Assembly: GCA_013122435.1 (NCBI GenBank)
Contig: WYDT01000005.1
Location: 1 to 64,000 of the forward strand
Origin: Chloroflexi bacterium AL-N1
GTDB taxonomy: Bacteria > Chloroflexota > Chloroflexia > Chloroflexales > Roseiflexaceae
Length of the DNA: 64,000 nucleotides
Direction: 5' to 3'
Positions 1-8,456 of this stretch are shown one piece after another (position 1 is the first letter of the stretch; every line of letters starts with the position of its first letter). The notes under the pieces were generated by a model, which searched no databases, was not told where the DNA came from, and was given only the letters and a program-made list of their open reading frames with translations. A program made the position numbers and the translations under genes.

Positions 1-218
1 GTCCCTTACAGATAGGTTCTTCCTGTGGTGTCATCTGTTAACTGAATGGCATTGCCCGAAACGCACATTATGGTTATAATGTTGTTTTAGACCATTCCAA
101 TGCCCCTTTCTGACCTCTCACGACTCCTCATTCAACGACTATTATTTGACACCTCACCCTTGTTTTTACTTATTCCTGGTGTAAAGTGTTTTAACTGAGA
201 TGAGAACGATTGACACTT
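1..218. other. Non-coding left edge
   Basis: No convincing gene is seen on either strand. It lies downstream of the last late gene of the prophage, so the prophage end or a following non-phage spacer probably falls here. No clear terminator hairpin with a T-tract was found. Confidence 0.4.
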
Positions 219-821
219 CTACCCCACGAGTCGACCAAAAAACAAAGGTATACGTACCCTGATGAGTCCAGGTGAACCAACTTTGATAAGGTTCATTCCG
301 ATGACTGACACCGCAGCAGCAACAGGATTCAAAACAAATGCCGTTGTTGATTTCACCACAATACCAGCACCACTATCAGAAGTGTCGTACTCCCAATATG
401 TTGCACCATCGTAGGTATATGTAACCCGCCAGTAATTAGAGCTATTATTTGGTGAACCAACCACAAGACGATGTGCAGCGGAAGTGAGATACACATCGTA
501 GTCAGTACGAATTGGCGCTATTCGTGCTGTTTGTGTGGTGGATGTGAATGTCAGATCACTAAAATCAGAGATTAGGAAGTAGATCGGAAATTCATACGTA
601 GAAAGCCACAAACTACTATCGTTATTGTAGGCGTACTCAATGCCGCGATCTTTGCGCCAGAACCGATCTCCATCAGCCGGTGAACTGGGGAAGCTGGTAC
701 CAGACTCACTACCACCACTACCAGCAATGGGTGTTTCAAGGGTGTTCTGCCGCTCTAGCAGTCGTTCGACCTGTGCCAGGCGTGTACTCAGATCAGTGAC
801 CAGTCCAATCAAGTCGTTCAT
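219..821 (-). CDS. Short tail-fibre-like / distal tail protein
   Basis: This 200-residue protein is the last gene of the leftward late operon, directly after the tail-tip genes. Residues about 1-25 form a heptad-like helix rich in Leu, Val and Arg, suited to trimerisation. A Gly/Ser linker follows, then a motif around FPSSPADGDRFWRKDRG. That motif resembles the start of many phage fibre or structural proteins that display a beta-rich C-terminal head. The remaining residues are beta-strand-like with many Thr, Ser and Tyr. Its stop overlaps nothing; its start overlaps the stop of the upstream gene by 4 bp, so the two are translationally coupled. Role as host-binding fibre or tip protein is inferred from position and composition. 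No catalytic motif is seen. Confidence 0.55.
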   Translation of the reverse strand: MNDLIGLVTDLSTRLAQVERLLERQNTLETPIAGSGGSESGTSFPSSPADGDRFWRKDRGIEYAYNNDSSLWLSTYEFPIYFLISDFSDLTFTSTTQTARIAPIRTDYDVYLTSAAHRLVVGSPNNSSNYWRVTYTYDGATYWEYDTSDSGAGIVVKSTTAFVLNPVAAAVSVIGMNLIKVGSPGLIRVRIPLFFGRLVG

Positions 822-1924
822 CGTACATTTCCTTTCAGCCAGGTCTCAACTGTTCGCCTTCCGTTTTGAATTTGCACACTCACCGCATCAGCCCGGCAGT
901 CGATAACATCATCATCGACTGTCGCGGTGAGTTCATCGCCCCAGCGCCAATGTAGCCCGTAACGGCTGTTCTCTGTATCGAGCAACTTTCCACGAAACGT
1001 TGTGCGTCGCCGTCCGGCTTCGAGCGCGGCGCGGGCCTCTGGTGTGATATCTACACCAGGCTTGTACATGCGTGCATCAACAAACTGTTCACGCCGAGCG
1101 TAGGTTGAGCTATTCACCGCGTCGCTATCGACAAGTGTCACAATGTTGCGTGAGTCCTCTTCACCACGTCCACCACAGTAGACCGCGTTGCGTTCGTTCC
1201 GAGCATCGATACCAATCTCGATATCGACCAGGTTGCCGAACTCAGGACCAATCTGTACCGGACTCACACCGCCCGGCCAGCGGTGATCAAGGCCACGCCG
1301 CTCGGTGTACGTGCGAAAGACAAAGCTTTTATCCTCGTACACCACATCGAAAAACAATGGTGTGCCTTGTTGCTCACTGGTCTGGGCGATCTCTTGAAGG
1401 GTATTGAGGACGTTACGCCAGGCGAATGCTTTGCGGTCGGTTGGGGCATTGCCCTGGTCCGCTTCAATAATCAAGTTGGCGATTTCTCGCGTGCTGTCGG
1501 TCGTGAGGCTACCGAGGTTTTCACGTATGATGTGCTTCATCATATCGTCGAGCGGTCCATACTTGTCGGCATACTCAGAATCGGCAGCGTAGGCCACAAT
1601 GGGACCGTCGATTAAAGTGGTAGCACAGTAGGCTTGCACATCGTAAGACCGTGCACCGCGTCCACTGATACGCTTGCGTGGATAGCGAATAATCCATGTC
1701 GTATCGGTATCAAGGTAGAAGTTGATACCATCGGTGCTGTACCAGACCTCGATGCGATTGTCTGGTCGCAGGTACGACCAGGGCAATGCGTGACCACCAA
1801 TCACCATATCGAGTGTGGTGACTGCATTCACGACACGGGTGTAGCTCAGGCTCTCGAAGGTATCAAGCTCTGCAAGTAGGTGGCCGTTTGGGGTGGTAAT
1901 ACGCGTAATCGTATAGTCTGTCAT
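818..1924 (-). CDS. Siphovirus Gp37-like tail protein
   Basis: This 368-residue protein begins MTDYTITRITTPNG and resembles the ReqiPepy6 Gp37-like family, which sits at the tail tip of actinophages and related siphoviruses. It follows the Dit-like gene, the usual place for tail-associated baseplate or hydrolase proteins. The ATG at 1924 was chosen because it overlaps the stop of the upstream gene as ATGA; a longer reading from 1954 would run into that gene. Family features visible are an N-terminal beta-rich half with WYSTDG and a C-terminal half ending in QNGRRTVETWLKG. No lysozyme or peptidase motif is recognised, so a structural hub role is more likely than an enzymatic one. Confidence 0.6.
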   Translation of the reverse strand: MTDYTITRITTPNGHLLAELDTFESLSYTRVVNAVTTLDMVIGGHALPWSYLRPDNRIEVWYSTDGINFYLDTDTTWIIRYPRKRISGRGARSYDVQAYCATTLIDGPIVAYAADSEYADKYGPLDDMMKHIIRENLGSLTTDSTREIANLIIEADQGNAPTDRKAFAWRNVLNTLQEIAQTSEQQGTPLFFDVVYEDKSFVFRTYTERRGLDHRWPGGVSPVQIGPEFGNLVDIEIGIDARNERNAVYCGGRGEEDSRNIVTLVDSDAVNSSTYARREQFVDARMYKPGVDITPEARAALEAGRRRTTFRGKLLDTENSRYGLHWRWGDELTATVDDDVIDCRADAVSVQIQNGRRTVETWLKGNVR

Positions 1925-3654
1925 ACGTCTACACTCCAATAATTGAGATACCAAGCGACCGATGCGCTGGCGCTGGCGTTGTCGATGTAGGTGGCGACCA
2001 CGTTCTCACCGGGCAATAGTCGCCAGGTGGCAAAGGTTGAGCCTGGCAAAATCGCGCTGATGATGTTGCCACGAAAATCGCTCACAAATGTCTTTGCACT
2101 GAGGTCGAGCGTTGCGGTTTCACCGTCGAGCAGTGCCAGATCAAAGTAGATCGTCTGTCCTGTTGTGACGTTTCGCATGGAGTAAAGTCGACCAGGTCCA
2201 GAAAACTCGATGGTGGGTGCAGTCGGAGCCGTACCGTTGTTGGTAATGTAGGTGGCTTCGGCCATTGTTCCGCTACTGCTTCCGTTACATGCTGCGTACA
2301 ACAATCCATCATTCGTCACCAATATCTGCTTGATTTCGGTGCCTGGCAGATTGGCATCGAGCGGAGCGAACGCGGAACCATTCCAGATCGCCATGCCATC
2401 CGGCGTTGGAATACTTCCGGCAGTGCTGAAGTTGCCAGCAATGTACACCAGTCCATCCGGTGCAACCGTCACCTTGTTGGTTGAGCCGGTGAACCCCGCG
2501 CCGAGCGTTGCCCAGCGTACCCCGTTCCAGCGTGCTGCTTTGCCCGTGAAGCTTCCCGCTGCATACAGATACCCATCGTTTCCCATTGCCAGGCCGGTTA
2601 CCAGGCCACCCGGACCACTGCCGAGCGCGGACCAGCTTGCGCCATTCCACCGCTTGACTTTGCCGCTGAAGCTGCCACCGGCGATAACCGAACCATCGAG
2701 ATCGATGATGAGTTGATGCACTACCACACTTAGCCCACTCATCGCGGACCAGCTTGCGCCATTCCACTGTGCTACACCGCTAGCACTGACACCACCAGCC
2801 GTTGAGAAGTTGCCACCGACGTACACCGTTCCATCGTGGCCGACCGCGATAGTCAGGCCGTAGCTGTTGAGGCCACTGCCGAGCGCGGACCAGCTTGCGC
2901 CGTCCCATTTGGCAACACAGTTGGCGCTCACGCCGCCAGCAGTGGTAAAGTCGCCGGTGACATAGATATCGCCATTTGCAGCAAAGGTGATGCCTGACAC
3001 ACCACCATTGAGGCCAGTGCCGACTGTTTGCCAGCCGATGCCATTCACATACTTTTGCAAACCTGGACTAAACGCCAGTCCTGCGTACAATCGATTGTCT
3101 GGTGCAATCGCCATCACATTGGTCAGTGTGCCTTGTCCTGTGGCACCCCACACTCCCTCATCGCCGCGCACAGCGATATGGCTGAAGCCAAGGTTGTAGT
3201 TATAGACATGCAGGGTCTCGGAAGTCGTGCCTAATGAACGCCAGAGCGGATCGGGGCAGACGAATTGCAACATAATGCGCTCGTTGTAGCCAAACAATTC
3301 GCCGATCTCTAATCCCGAGTCGTAGTATGCTTCGATTTCCACCGGCGAGGCACCACCTGTATATTTGAGCTTGATAGGTTGTTGGGGAATGCTCCGGTCA
3401 CGCTGAAGCAGGGCAATCAACTGTTTACGTCGGGTATGCAGTTCGGTGAGTGAGTCGCCAATCGCGGTCATCCTCAGTGTGATAACACGCGGCTGGGCGA
3501 CCTGGCGCTGATGGTAGGCTCCATCGCGCAACCCATACGGAGTGAGAATATTGTCAACCGCTGGCATTCCTGCACCGTTCATCGCTGCCACGGCGATAGT
3601 CGGGCTGTCGAGTGCCAGTGTGTCAGAGCCTGCAATAATGGTCCAAACACCCAT
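1921..3654 (-). CDS. Distal-tail (Dit-like) protein with inserted beta-propeller
   Basis: The 577-residue protein has three parts. Residues about 1-150 look like the N-terminal half of a siphovirus distal tail protein, including a pattern QFVCPDPLWRS. Residues about 165-465 hold roughly seven repeats of about 40 residues built on WNGASWSALGSG and DGxVYVGGNFSTAGG, typical of a beta-propeller. The C-terminal ~100 residues (from EFSGPGRLYSMRNVTTG to the end) match the usual C-terminal Dit domain. The propeller therefore appears inserted between the two halves of a Dit. Evolved Dits often carry carbohydrate-binding insertions, so a receptor-binding role is inferred. A Shine-Dalgarno sequence (AGGAG) stands about 10 bp before the start, within the gap after the tape measure gene. 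Confidence 0.65.
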   Translation of the reverse strand: MGVWTIIAGSDTLALDSPTIAVAAMNGAGMPAVDNILTPYGLRDGAYHQRQVAQPRVITLRMTAIGDSLTELHTRRKQLIALLQRDRSIPQQPIKLKYTGGASPVEIEAYYDSGLEIGELFGYNERIMLQFVCPDPLWRSLGTTSETLHVYNYNLGFSHIAVRGDEGVWGATGQGTLTNVMAIAPDNRLYAGLAFSPGLQKYVNGIGWQTVGTGLNGGVSGITFAANGDIYVTGDFTTAGGVSANCVAKWDGASWSALGSGLNSYGLTIAVGHDGTVYVGGNFSTAGGVSASGVAQWNGASWSAMSGLSVVVHQLIIDLDGSVIAGGSFSGKVKRWNGASWSALGSGPGGLVTGLAMGNDGYLYAAGSFTGKAARWNGVRWATLGAGFTGSTNKVTVAPDGLVYIAGNFSTAGSIPTPDGMAIWNGSAFAPLDANLPGTEIKQILVTNDGLLYAACNGSSSGTMAEATYITNNGTAPTAPTIEFSGPGRLYSMRNVTTGQTIYFDLALLDGETATLDLSAKTFVSDFRGNIISAILPGSTFATWRLLPGENVVATYIDNASASASVAWYLNYWSVDV

Positions 3655-3658
3655 AGTG

Positions 3659-6448
3659 TTACACTCCTGCGTTTGCTAGTGCTTTCATGTTGGTGAAGTT
3701 GGTCACGGTCTGGTCAGTCGGTGCTGATGAGTGCACCGTTTGATTAAAGTAGTTATTGGTGGTTTGCTGGTTGCTGGTGCTGTACATCACACCGTTACCA
3801 CCACTGGCGCCGCTCGATAGCGAGATCGGGTTGGTGAGGTCACCGACGGCTGATGTCAGCAGGTTGCGACCGGCAGCAATACCCTGCGCGATACCAGGGG
3901 GGATCGCGTCGCCCATCGGCATGGCGATCTTGTCAGTAATAAGTTTGGATGGTGAGTTGATACCAAGCAGGTTTTGCAGCCAACCGACCAGGCCATTGAA
4001 CAAGCCGCCGACATCACGCGTTAAGCGGTCCCACTGGTCGCTAATCCCGCGCCATAATCCTTCAGTGATGGCCTTGCCGATATCGAAGATAGGCCAATCT
4101 AGCGCTGGCTTGATAACCCATCGCACCAGCCATTCCAGATTACCGCGCAGCCAGTTGGCGTAGTTATCCCAGTTTTCGCGGAACCCGTTCGCCATGCCCT
4201 CCACGATAGCACGGCCTACGCTGCCCTGGGCGGCAATGTCATCGGCTTTCTGGCGTAGCCAGTCACCGAGTCGACCAACAAAGGCGCCAATAAAGGCACC
4301 GAATACCGAGTCACTCTCGCCGCTCTGCGCCCATCCACCGAGACCCATCACAGCGTTGGCGACCATCTTGACCAGATCGGCACCAAAGGTGCTACCGATG
4401 TTGATTAGGCCATCGGCTAGCATTGTGCCGAGGCCAGTAGCAATCTCGGGTCCGTGATCAACTAGGTATTGTTTAATCTTGCCAAGTTGTGTTTGTGCTT
4501 CGGTAAGCAGCCAGCCACCTGCGGTTCCCAGTGCTGTGGTGATAGCAGGCCAGTTACTTTCAATCGCCTGTCCACCTGCACTAAGCAGGCGTCCAATCAA
4601 CTCGCCAAGTGTGGCACTGATAGCAGGCCAGTTGGTCTCAATCGCCTCACCAGCACGCGTCACAATGCCACCAAACGCCGCGCTGACCTCGGCGGCAATG
4701 TCACCGGCTTTCTGGCGTAGCCAGTCACCGAGTCGACCAACAAAGGCGCCAATAAAGGCACCGAATACCGAGTCACTCTCGCCGCTCTGCGCCCATCCAC
4801 CGAGACCCATCACAGCGTTGGCGACCATCTTGACCAGATCGGCACCAAAGGTGCTACCGATGTTGATTAGGCCATCGGCTAGCATTGTGCCGAGGCCAGT
4901 AGCAATCTCGGGTCCGTGATCAACTAGGTATTGTTTAATCTTGCCAAGTTGTGTTTGTGCTTCGGTAAGCAGCCAGCCACCTGCGGTTCCCAGTGCTGTG
5001 GTGATAGCAGGCCAGTTACTTTCAATCGCCTGTCCACCTGCACTAAGCAGGCGTCCAATCAACTCGCCAAGTGTGGCACTGATAGCAGGCCAGTTGGTCT
5101 CAATCGCCTCACCAGCACGCGTCACAATGCCACCAAACGCCGCGCTGACCAGCGGCCATCCCTCTTCTACGCCGGTTGCAATCGCATTTGATACAAACTG
5201 AAGCAGTGCAACGGGGCCGCCTTCGTCATAGACACTCTTGGCCTTTGCAGTAAATTCACCGAGCCAGCCAATAAAACCTTTGAACGCCTCAACCGCACCG
5301 CGCACGCCATTAATAAGCGGTGACCAGTCACGACCTATTAGGTTGGCGTTGACCCATTCAATGGCGCCCTGTGTCACCTCGCGGAGCAGTGGTATAAACG
5401 CGGTGCCAAGCTCAATGCCAGCCGTTTCGAGTGAGCCTTTCAGGTTTTCAATATCACCTGACAGGTTGTCCATACGGATTGCTGCTTGCTCGGCGGCATC
5501 AGTCTGAGCAATCGCGGCTGACAGGTCGTTGAATCCTTCAGTTCCTAACTGCGCGATACCGACCGCTGCCCGCATCGCGTCGGTGCCGAATATTGTCTGA
5601 AGTGCGTGGTTCTTCTCTTCTTCCGATAGTCCGCTCAGGCTGGTCTGTAGAATGCCAGCAATCTCGGACATGTCCCTGAGTTGCCCATTCGCATCAAAAA
5701 ACTGGTTCTTTCCATCAGCCGTGATGATGCCGAGTTGCTTCATCATACCGGCAGCTTCTTTACTGCCTGGCACCAGTCGCTGTAACATCACCTTGAACGA
5801 TGTACCGGCATCGCTACCGCTGGCGAAGAGTGGCGAGATACCCGCGATAGCCGTGGCGAAGTCGTCGAACTCGACGCCGGTGGCCGAGGCTACGCCACCG
5901 CCCTGGGCCAAAGCAAGCGCAAAATCGTTGATGTCGAACTTGGAGTTGACCACTACGCCAGAGATACCATTCACAGCAGAGGTCATGTTTCCGGCCTCGA
6001 TGCCGAACACGCTCATGACATCGGTAGCAATGTCGGCAGAGGTCGAGAGATCGGCGCCGGTCGCTGAAGCCAGGTTGACGGTGGCATCTGCAGCACCGTT
6101 GAGTATTTGTGTGGCGTTCAGGCCATTTTTCGCCAGCATCTCAATCGCACCAGCGGCTTCACTGGCACCAAAGATAGTATCTTTCCCAAGTTGTAGGGCT
6201 TTTTGAGAGAGAAGATTGAACTCTTGTGAGGTCGGTCCCAGCACGGCCTTGACACCGCTCATGGTGTGTTCAAAGCCTGCGGCCATCTTTATCGACGCGG
6301 CTATCGCGCCGGTCACCGCTGCGATACCACCGGCAGCGACCTGCAACCCGACAGCACCAAGGTTGGTCAACGCACCAGCCATGCCTTTGAGCACGCCGCT
6401 GGCGTTGTCTTTCCCATTTACGATGATGTCGAGATGATAGGTCGTCAC
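3659..6448 (-). CDS. Tail tape measure protein
   Basis: The 929-residue protein fits a TP901-type tape measure, which sets tail length and is ejected with the DNA. It follows the tail chaperone pair and precedes the Dit-like gene, the canonical order. The N-terminal third carries the usual pattern of helices with Ala/Gly-rich segments, including FGASEAAGAIEMLAKNGLN and the GVASATGVEFDDFATAIAGI region. The centre contains two almost identical 154-residue copies in tandem. The C-terminal region has NSPSKLITDKIAMPMGDAIP, a motif common near the end of tape measures. The start codon is GTG at 6448. Duplication would be expected to lengthen the tail if the protein is functional. Confidence 0.85.
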   Translation of the reverse strand: MTTYHLDIIVNGKDNASGVLKGMAGALTNLGAVGLQVAAGGIAAVTGAIAASIKMAAGFEHTMSGVKAVLGPTSQEFNLLSQKALQLGKDTIFGASEAAGAIEMLAKNGLNATQILNGAADATVNLASATGADLSTSADIATDVMSVFGIEAGNMTSAVNGISGVVVNSKFDINDFALALAQGGGVASATGVEFDDFATAIAGISPLFASGSDAGTSFKVMLQRLVPGSKEAAGMMKQLGIITADGKNQFFDANGQLRDMSEIAGILQTSLSGLSEEEKNHALQTIFGTDAMRAAVGIAQLGTEGFNDLSAAIAQTDAAEQAAIRMDNLSGDIENLKGSLETAGIELGTAFIPLLREVTQGAIEWVNANLIGRDWSPLINGVRGAVEAFKGFIGWLGEFTAKAKSVYDEGGPVALLQFVSNAIATGVEEGWPLVSAAFGGIVTRAGEAIETNWPAISATLGELIGRLLSAGGQAIESNWPAITTALGTAGGWLLTEAQTQLGKIKQYLVDHGPEIATGLGTMLADGLINIGSTFGADLVKMVANAVMGLGGWAQSGESDSVFGAFIGAFVGRLGDWLRQKAGDIAAEVSAAFGGIVTRAGEAIETNWPAISATLGELIGRLLSAGGQAIESNWPAITTALGTAGGWLLTEAQTQLGKIKQYLVDHGPEIATGLGTMLADGLINIGSTFGADLVKMVANAVMGLGGWAQSGESDSVFGAFIGAFVGRLGDWLRQKADDIAAQGSVGRAIVEGMANGFRENWDNYANWLRGNLEWLVRWVIKPALDWPIFDIGKAITEGLWRGISDQWDRLTRDVGGLFNGLVGWLQNLLGINSPSKLITDKIAMPMGDAIPPGIAQGIAAGRNLLTSAVGDLTNPISLSSGASGGNGVMYSTSNQQTTNNYFNQTVHSSAPTDQTVTNFTNMKALANAGV
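4229..5150 (-). repeat. 462-bp near-perfect tandem duplication in the tape measure gene
   Basis: Positions 4229-4688 repeat at 4691-5150 with a 462-bp offset. Only one difference was noticed (T at 4242 against C at 4704). The period is 154 codons, so the reading frame is kept. Confidence 0.9.
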
Positions 6449-6656
6449 GCGAATGGCTCTCTGGGAGAGACGTGAGGTGAGAGTTTAGAGGCTAGCTATA
6501 CTAGTCCCTAGTCTCTCGTCTCTAGCCTCTTGTTTCCAGCGGGGCATTCGCGCAGCCGGTGGTGTAGGAGAGGACGGGGCCTCTCCCGTCTTTGGGTCGC
6601 TGTGCGGCGCTCGGGGTGACCGAGGGGCGTCTGAAAAGGACAGGGCCTCTCCTGTC
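6449..6656. repeat. Intergenic repeat patch between tape measure and chaperone genes
   Basis: This gap holds a 9-bp inverted repeat (agaggctag at 6487-6495 and ctagcctct at 6522-6530) and two copies of the dispersed palindromic element (6568-6590 and 6636-6658). The second copy carries the A/T variant of the inner stem. No gene is seen. Confidence 0.6.
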
Positions 6657-6857
6657 CTATGCCTTAATGTTGAGTTGATATCTCTTATTCAGATATCGCA
6701 CAATCATCAGAAGTGCACGACACACAACGTGTGCAAGTTCGCGCATTTCCTCATGCGAGGACGGGGCCTCTCCCGTCTTATGGAGAGGACGGGGCCTCTG
6801 GGAGGGGACGGGGCCTCTCCCGTCTGATTCTTGGTCATTTTTCGGCATTGGTATCAC
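6657..6857 (-). CDS. Small phage protein with palindromic-element insertion
   Basis: The 66-residue reading frame starts with GTG overlapping the TGA stop of the chaperone extension as GTGA; an ATG three codons later (6848) is an alternative. Residues about 10-36 are encoded by two and a half copies of the dispersed palindromic element (peptide pieces SDGRGPVPS, RPRPLHKTGEAPSS). The C-terminal part, HEEMRELAHVVCRALLMIVR onward, looks like an ordinary helical protein. A small gene at this place, between G/GT and the tape measure, is common in siphophages but its role is not known. It may be a real gene expanded by repeat insertion, or a decayed one. Confidence 0.45.
   Translation of the reverse strand: MIPMPKNDQESDGRGPVPSQRPRPLHKTGEAPSSHEEMRELAHVVCRALLMIVRYLNKRYQLNIKA
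6755..6824. repeat. Palindromic element, three copies
   Basis: Copies at 6755-6777, 6783-6799 (truncated) and 6802-6824 with GAGAGG/CCTCTC- and GACGGG/CCCGTC-type stems. They lie inside the small gene at 6657-6857. Confidence 0.85.
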
Positions 6858-7374
6858 TGCATACGTCGTGATGCAGCGCGGGCCTCAGCTTCAGCGTTAA
6901 GGCAAATGATGTGCTGCATATAGCGGATTGGGTCTTGTCGGTCGAACTCATCTGGTGTGCAGTGCCAAACATCACGACAGAACACCAGTTCAGTGTACTC
7001 GGGTGGACACGGGCCATCAGTCCACAAGTGACTAATAACCCGTAACGTTAGTTTCCCTCGTTCGCTGCCTCACCCATCTGTGTTTGCACCTCTTGCACCA
7101 CCGCCCAGAACTCACTTGCCGGTCGGCCTTTCATGCCACCTTCGACAATCCGGTCGAGAATATCAACCGTTTTGTCAATAGCTTCCATAAGCCTCATATT
7201 TGCGTCTTCATCGCGGTCGTTCGCCTGAGCGAGAGCAGCGATACGGGCAAACATTTGTACATCGGTGATGGTCATCTCTTCTCGAATAAGCTTGACCGGC
7301 CTGCTAAATGTGAATTCTTTTTTCTCTTGTTCCGCTGCGGCTTTTTTGGCGGGAACGGATCGACCTCGGGGCAT
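6854..7374 (-). CDS. Tail assembly chaperone GT fusion made by -1 frameshift
   Basis: Reading the upstream gene to its last codons and slipping back one base at GGGAAAC gives a 173-residue fusion. The added 65 residues run from LTLRVISHLWTDGPCPPEY to AEARAASRRMQ and stop at 6854-6856. In lambda-like siphophages a minority of ribosomes shift at such a site to make G-T, which binds the tape measure while the tail assembles (established for lambda and many dsDNA phages). The extension has no start codon of its own near its beginning, is open from the slip site, and contains a TPDEFDRQDP stretch like the T part of other phages. The gene order, chaperone pair directly before the tape measure, fits. 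Confidence 0.75.
7048..7374 (-). CDS. Tail assembly chaperone G
   Basis: This 108-residue protein lies between the major tail protein and the tape measure, where siphoviruses encode the short chaperone G. It has a basic N-terminus (MPRGRSVPAKK) and an acidic helical rest with IREEMTITDVQMFARI and EFWAVVQEVQTQMGE. A ribosome-binding site (AAAGGA) precedes ATG 7374. The last three codons before its TAA contain a GGGAAAC heptamer that allows production of the longer GT form. It is expected to coat the tape measure during tail tube polymerisation. Assignment rests on position, size and the frameshift signal, not on strong sequence motifs. Confidence 0.75.
   Translation of the reverse strand: MPRGRSVPAKKAAAEQEKKEFTFSRPVKLIREEMTITDVQMFARIAALAQANDRDEDANMRLMEAIDKTVDILDRIVEGGMKGRPASEFWAVVQEVQTQMGEAANEGN
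7051..7057 (-). promoter_or_regulatory. -1 ribosomal slippery heptamer GGGAAAC
   Basis: The minus strand reads G-GGA-AAC then TAA. It fits the X XXY YYZ rule (X=G, Y=A, Z=C) exactly in frame, and the shifted frame is open for 65 codons. This is the expected signal for G/GT expression. Confidence 0.8.
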
Positions 7375-7423
7375 GGTGGTGTTTCCTTTCTGAAACTAAT
7401 GTATATATGTTTGGCCAGCAAAA

Positions 7424-7873
7424 CTAGCTAATAGCGGCTTCGGTGATCTGCGGTGTACGCATCGTGAAGCCAACCATTTGCGGCTTGGCCTCTGATGCCA
7501 TCGGAGTTGGCCAGGTGAATGACTTAAAGACACCTTTGGTAGTGGTGTACTGCTTGTTGCCCGTGGCATTGCCACGCGGGGCCCAGCGTACATAGATTGG
7601 ATCGCGGTTGAGCCATGCCGCGTGAGCGACAGCATAGGCTTCGCCAGCCGTTTGGGTAAATACAATTTGCACCTTCACATCGACCGGCTCAGTTTTGCCA
7701 CTGGTGACCAGGGCGTAGTTACCGTCAAGGGTGTACTCATCGCCGGTCTGCCGGTTCTGCTCGACTGGCTCGACCTTGTTGGTACTACCACTAATATCGG
7801 TCCACGTCGAGCCATCGGTGCTGATCTCTACCTGTCCATCGGTAACGCCAGCAATATCGGTTGTCTGTGCCAT
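7424..7873 (-). CDS. Major tail tube protein
   Basis: The 149-residue protein begins MAQTTDIAGVTDGQVEIST and resembles the TP901-1-type major tail protein family, whose beta-sandwich hexamers stack into the tail tube. It sits between the tail-completion genes and the chaperone pair, the usual place. Visible features are a beta-rich body with TLDGNYALVTSGKTEPVDV and a C-terminal FTMRTPQITEAAIS. A GAGG ribosome-binding site lies before ATG 7873, fitting a highly expressed protein. No palindromic element has entered this gene, unlike many of its neighbours. Confidence 0.75.
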   Translation of the reverse strand: MAQTTDIAGVTDGQVEISTDGSTWTDISGSTNKVEPVEQNRQTGDEYTLDGNYALVTSGKTEPVDVKVQIVFTQTAGEAYAVAHAAWLNRDPIYVRWAPRGNATGNKQYTTTKGVFKSFTWPTPMASEAKPQMVGFTMRTPQITEAAIS

Positions 7874-7875
7874 AA

Positions 7876-8091
7876 TTAAGTACCTCGCTTGGTTGGTTTG
7901 CGTTTCGGGCGAGAGGACGGGGCCTCTCCCGTTTGTGACGCGTTTGATTGTTCTTCTACAATAAGGGCTATCGCACCGTACTGCAACAAGATTGCAGCGC
8001 GGTCATCGTCGAGTTCGATGGTATTACCTGGTTCGATGTAGCGCTGTTCCTCTCGGTCGTAGAGTAATGCGCGTACAAGATAGTTCTTCAT
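7876..8091 (-). CDS. Small phage protein, head-tail region
   Basis: This 71-residue protein begins MKNYLVRALLYDREEQRYIE, a short acidic and beta-like sequence seen in small genes of connector regions of siphophages. Its tail (TGEAPSSRPKRKPTKRGT) is made by a dispersed palindromic element at 7911-7932 plus a basic end. It overlaps the upstream gene by 4 bp, so it is coupled in the operon. Function is unknown. The native protein probably ended before the inserted element. Confidence 0.6.
   Translation of the reverse strand: MKNYLVRALLYDREEQRYIEPGNTIELDDDRAAILLQYGAIALIVEEQSNASQTGEAPSSRPKRKPTKRGT
7911..7932. repeat. Palindromic element, one copy
   Basis: It encodes TGEAPSS at the C-terminus of the small gene at 7876-8091. 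Confidence 0.85.
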
Positions 8092-8420
8092 AGTTTGAAT
8101 GCTGCAATCTGCACATCAGTCGGATCGTCAATGTCGATATGGACCGTGCCATCGTCCTGGTTGAAGATATCGCCACGGAATGAACCAAAGATACGATCTT
8201 CGCCAGCCAGAACATCACCACCGGCATCGACGAGATCTAAGCCGACAACACTAAATGTTGTTGGAATAGTAATGCTACGGGTTGCACTGCCCGTATTGCG
8301 AACATAGATAAAAACACCCCCACTTCCCTCGACCTTATGTCCATCGGCCTCGGCACTGGTCCAAACCGGCTCAGTGCCAATAACACGAATGGTTTGTGTA
8401 GCTAGTGTGGTACGTGCCAT
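8088..8420 (-). CDS. Phage structural protein, beta-rich, function unknown
   Basis: ATG 8420 is chosen because a strong AAGGGGGA ribosome-binding site stands just upstream. The longer reading from 8456 would add residues encoded by a GAGCCTGTCGAAC repeat. The 110-residue protein is rich in Val, Thr and Gly, with TIRVIGTEPVWTSAEADGHK followed by VFIYVRNTGSATRSITI. This pattern resembles small proteins found beside head and tail-completion genes in actinophage-like siphoviruses and may form a beta-sandwich. A decoration or head-fibre role is possible but not shown. Confidence 0.6.
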   Translation of the reverse strand: MARTTLATQTIRVIGTEPVWTSAEADGHKVEGSGGVFIYVRNTGSATRSITIPTTFSVVGLDLVDAGGDVLAGEDRIFGSFRGDIFNQDDGTVHIDIDDPTDVQIAAFKL

Positions 8421-8437
8421 AGTTCCCCCTTCGGTGA

Positions 8438-8456
8438 GTGAGCCTGTCGAACTCAC
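8438..8456. repeat. GAGCCTGTCGAAC-type dispersed repeat
   Basis: Between the tail-completion and structural genes. Outer bases GTGAG/CTCAC can pair. A second type of repeat, found also at 10744-10770, 14687-14719 and 16741-16755. Confidence 0.7.

Noticed and set aside
4194..5201. Plus-strand reading frames duplicated within the tape measure region.
   Set aside because: They are antisense shadows of the duplicated coding sequence and have no ribosome-binding sites.
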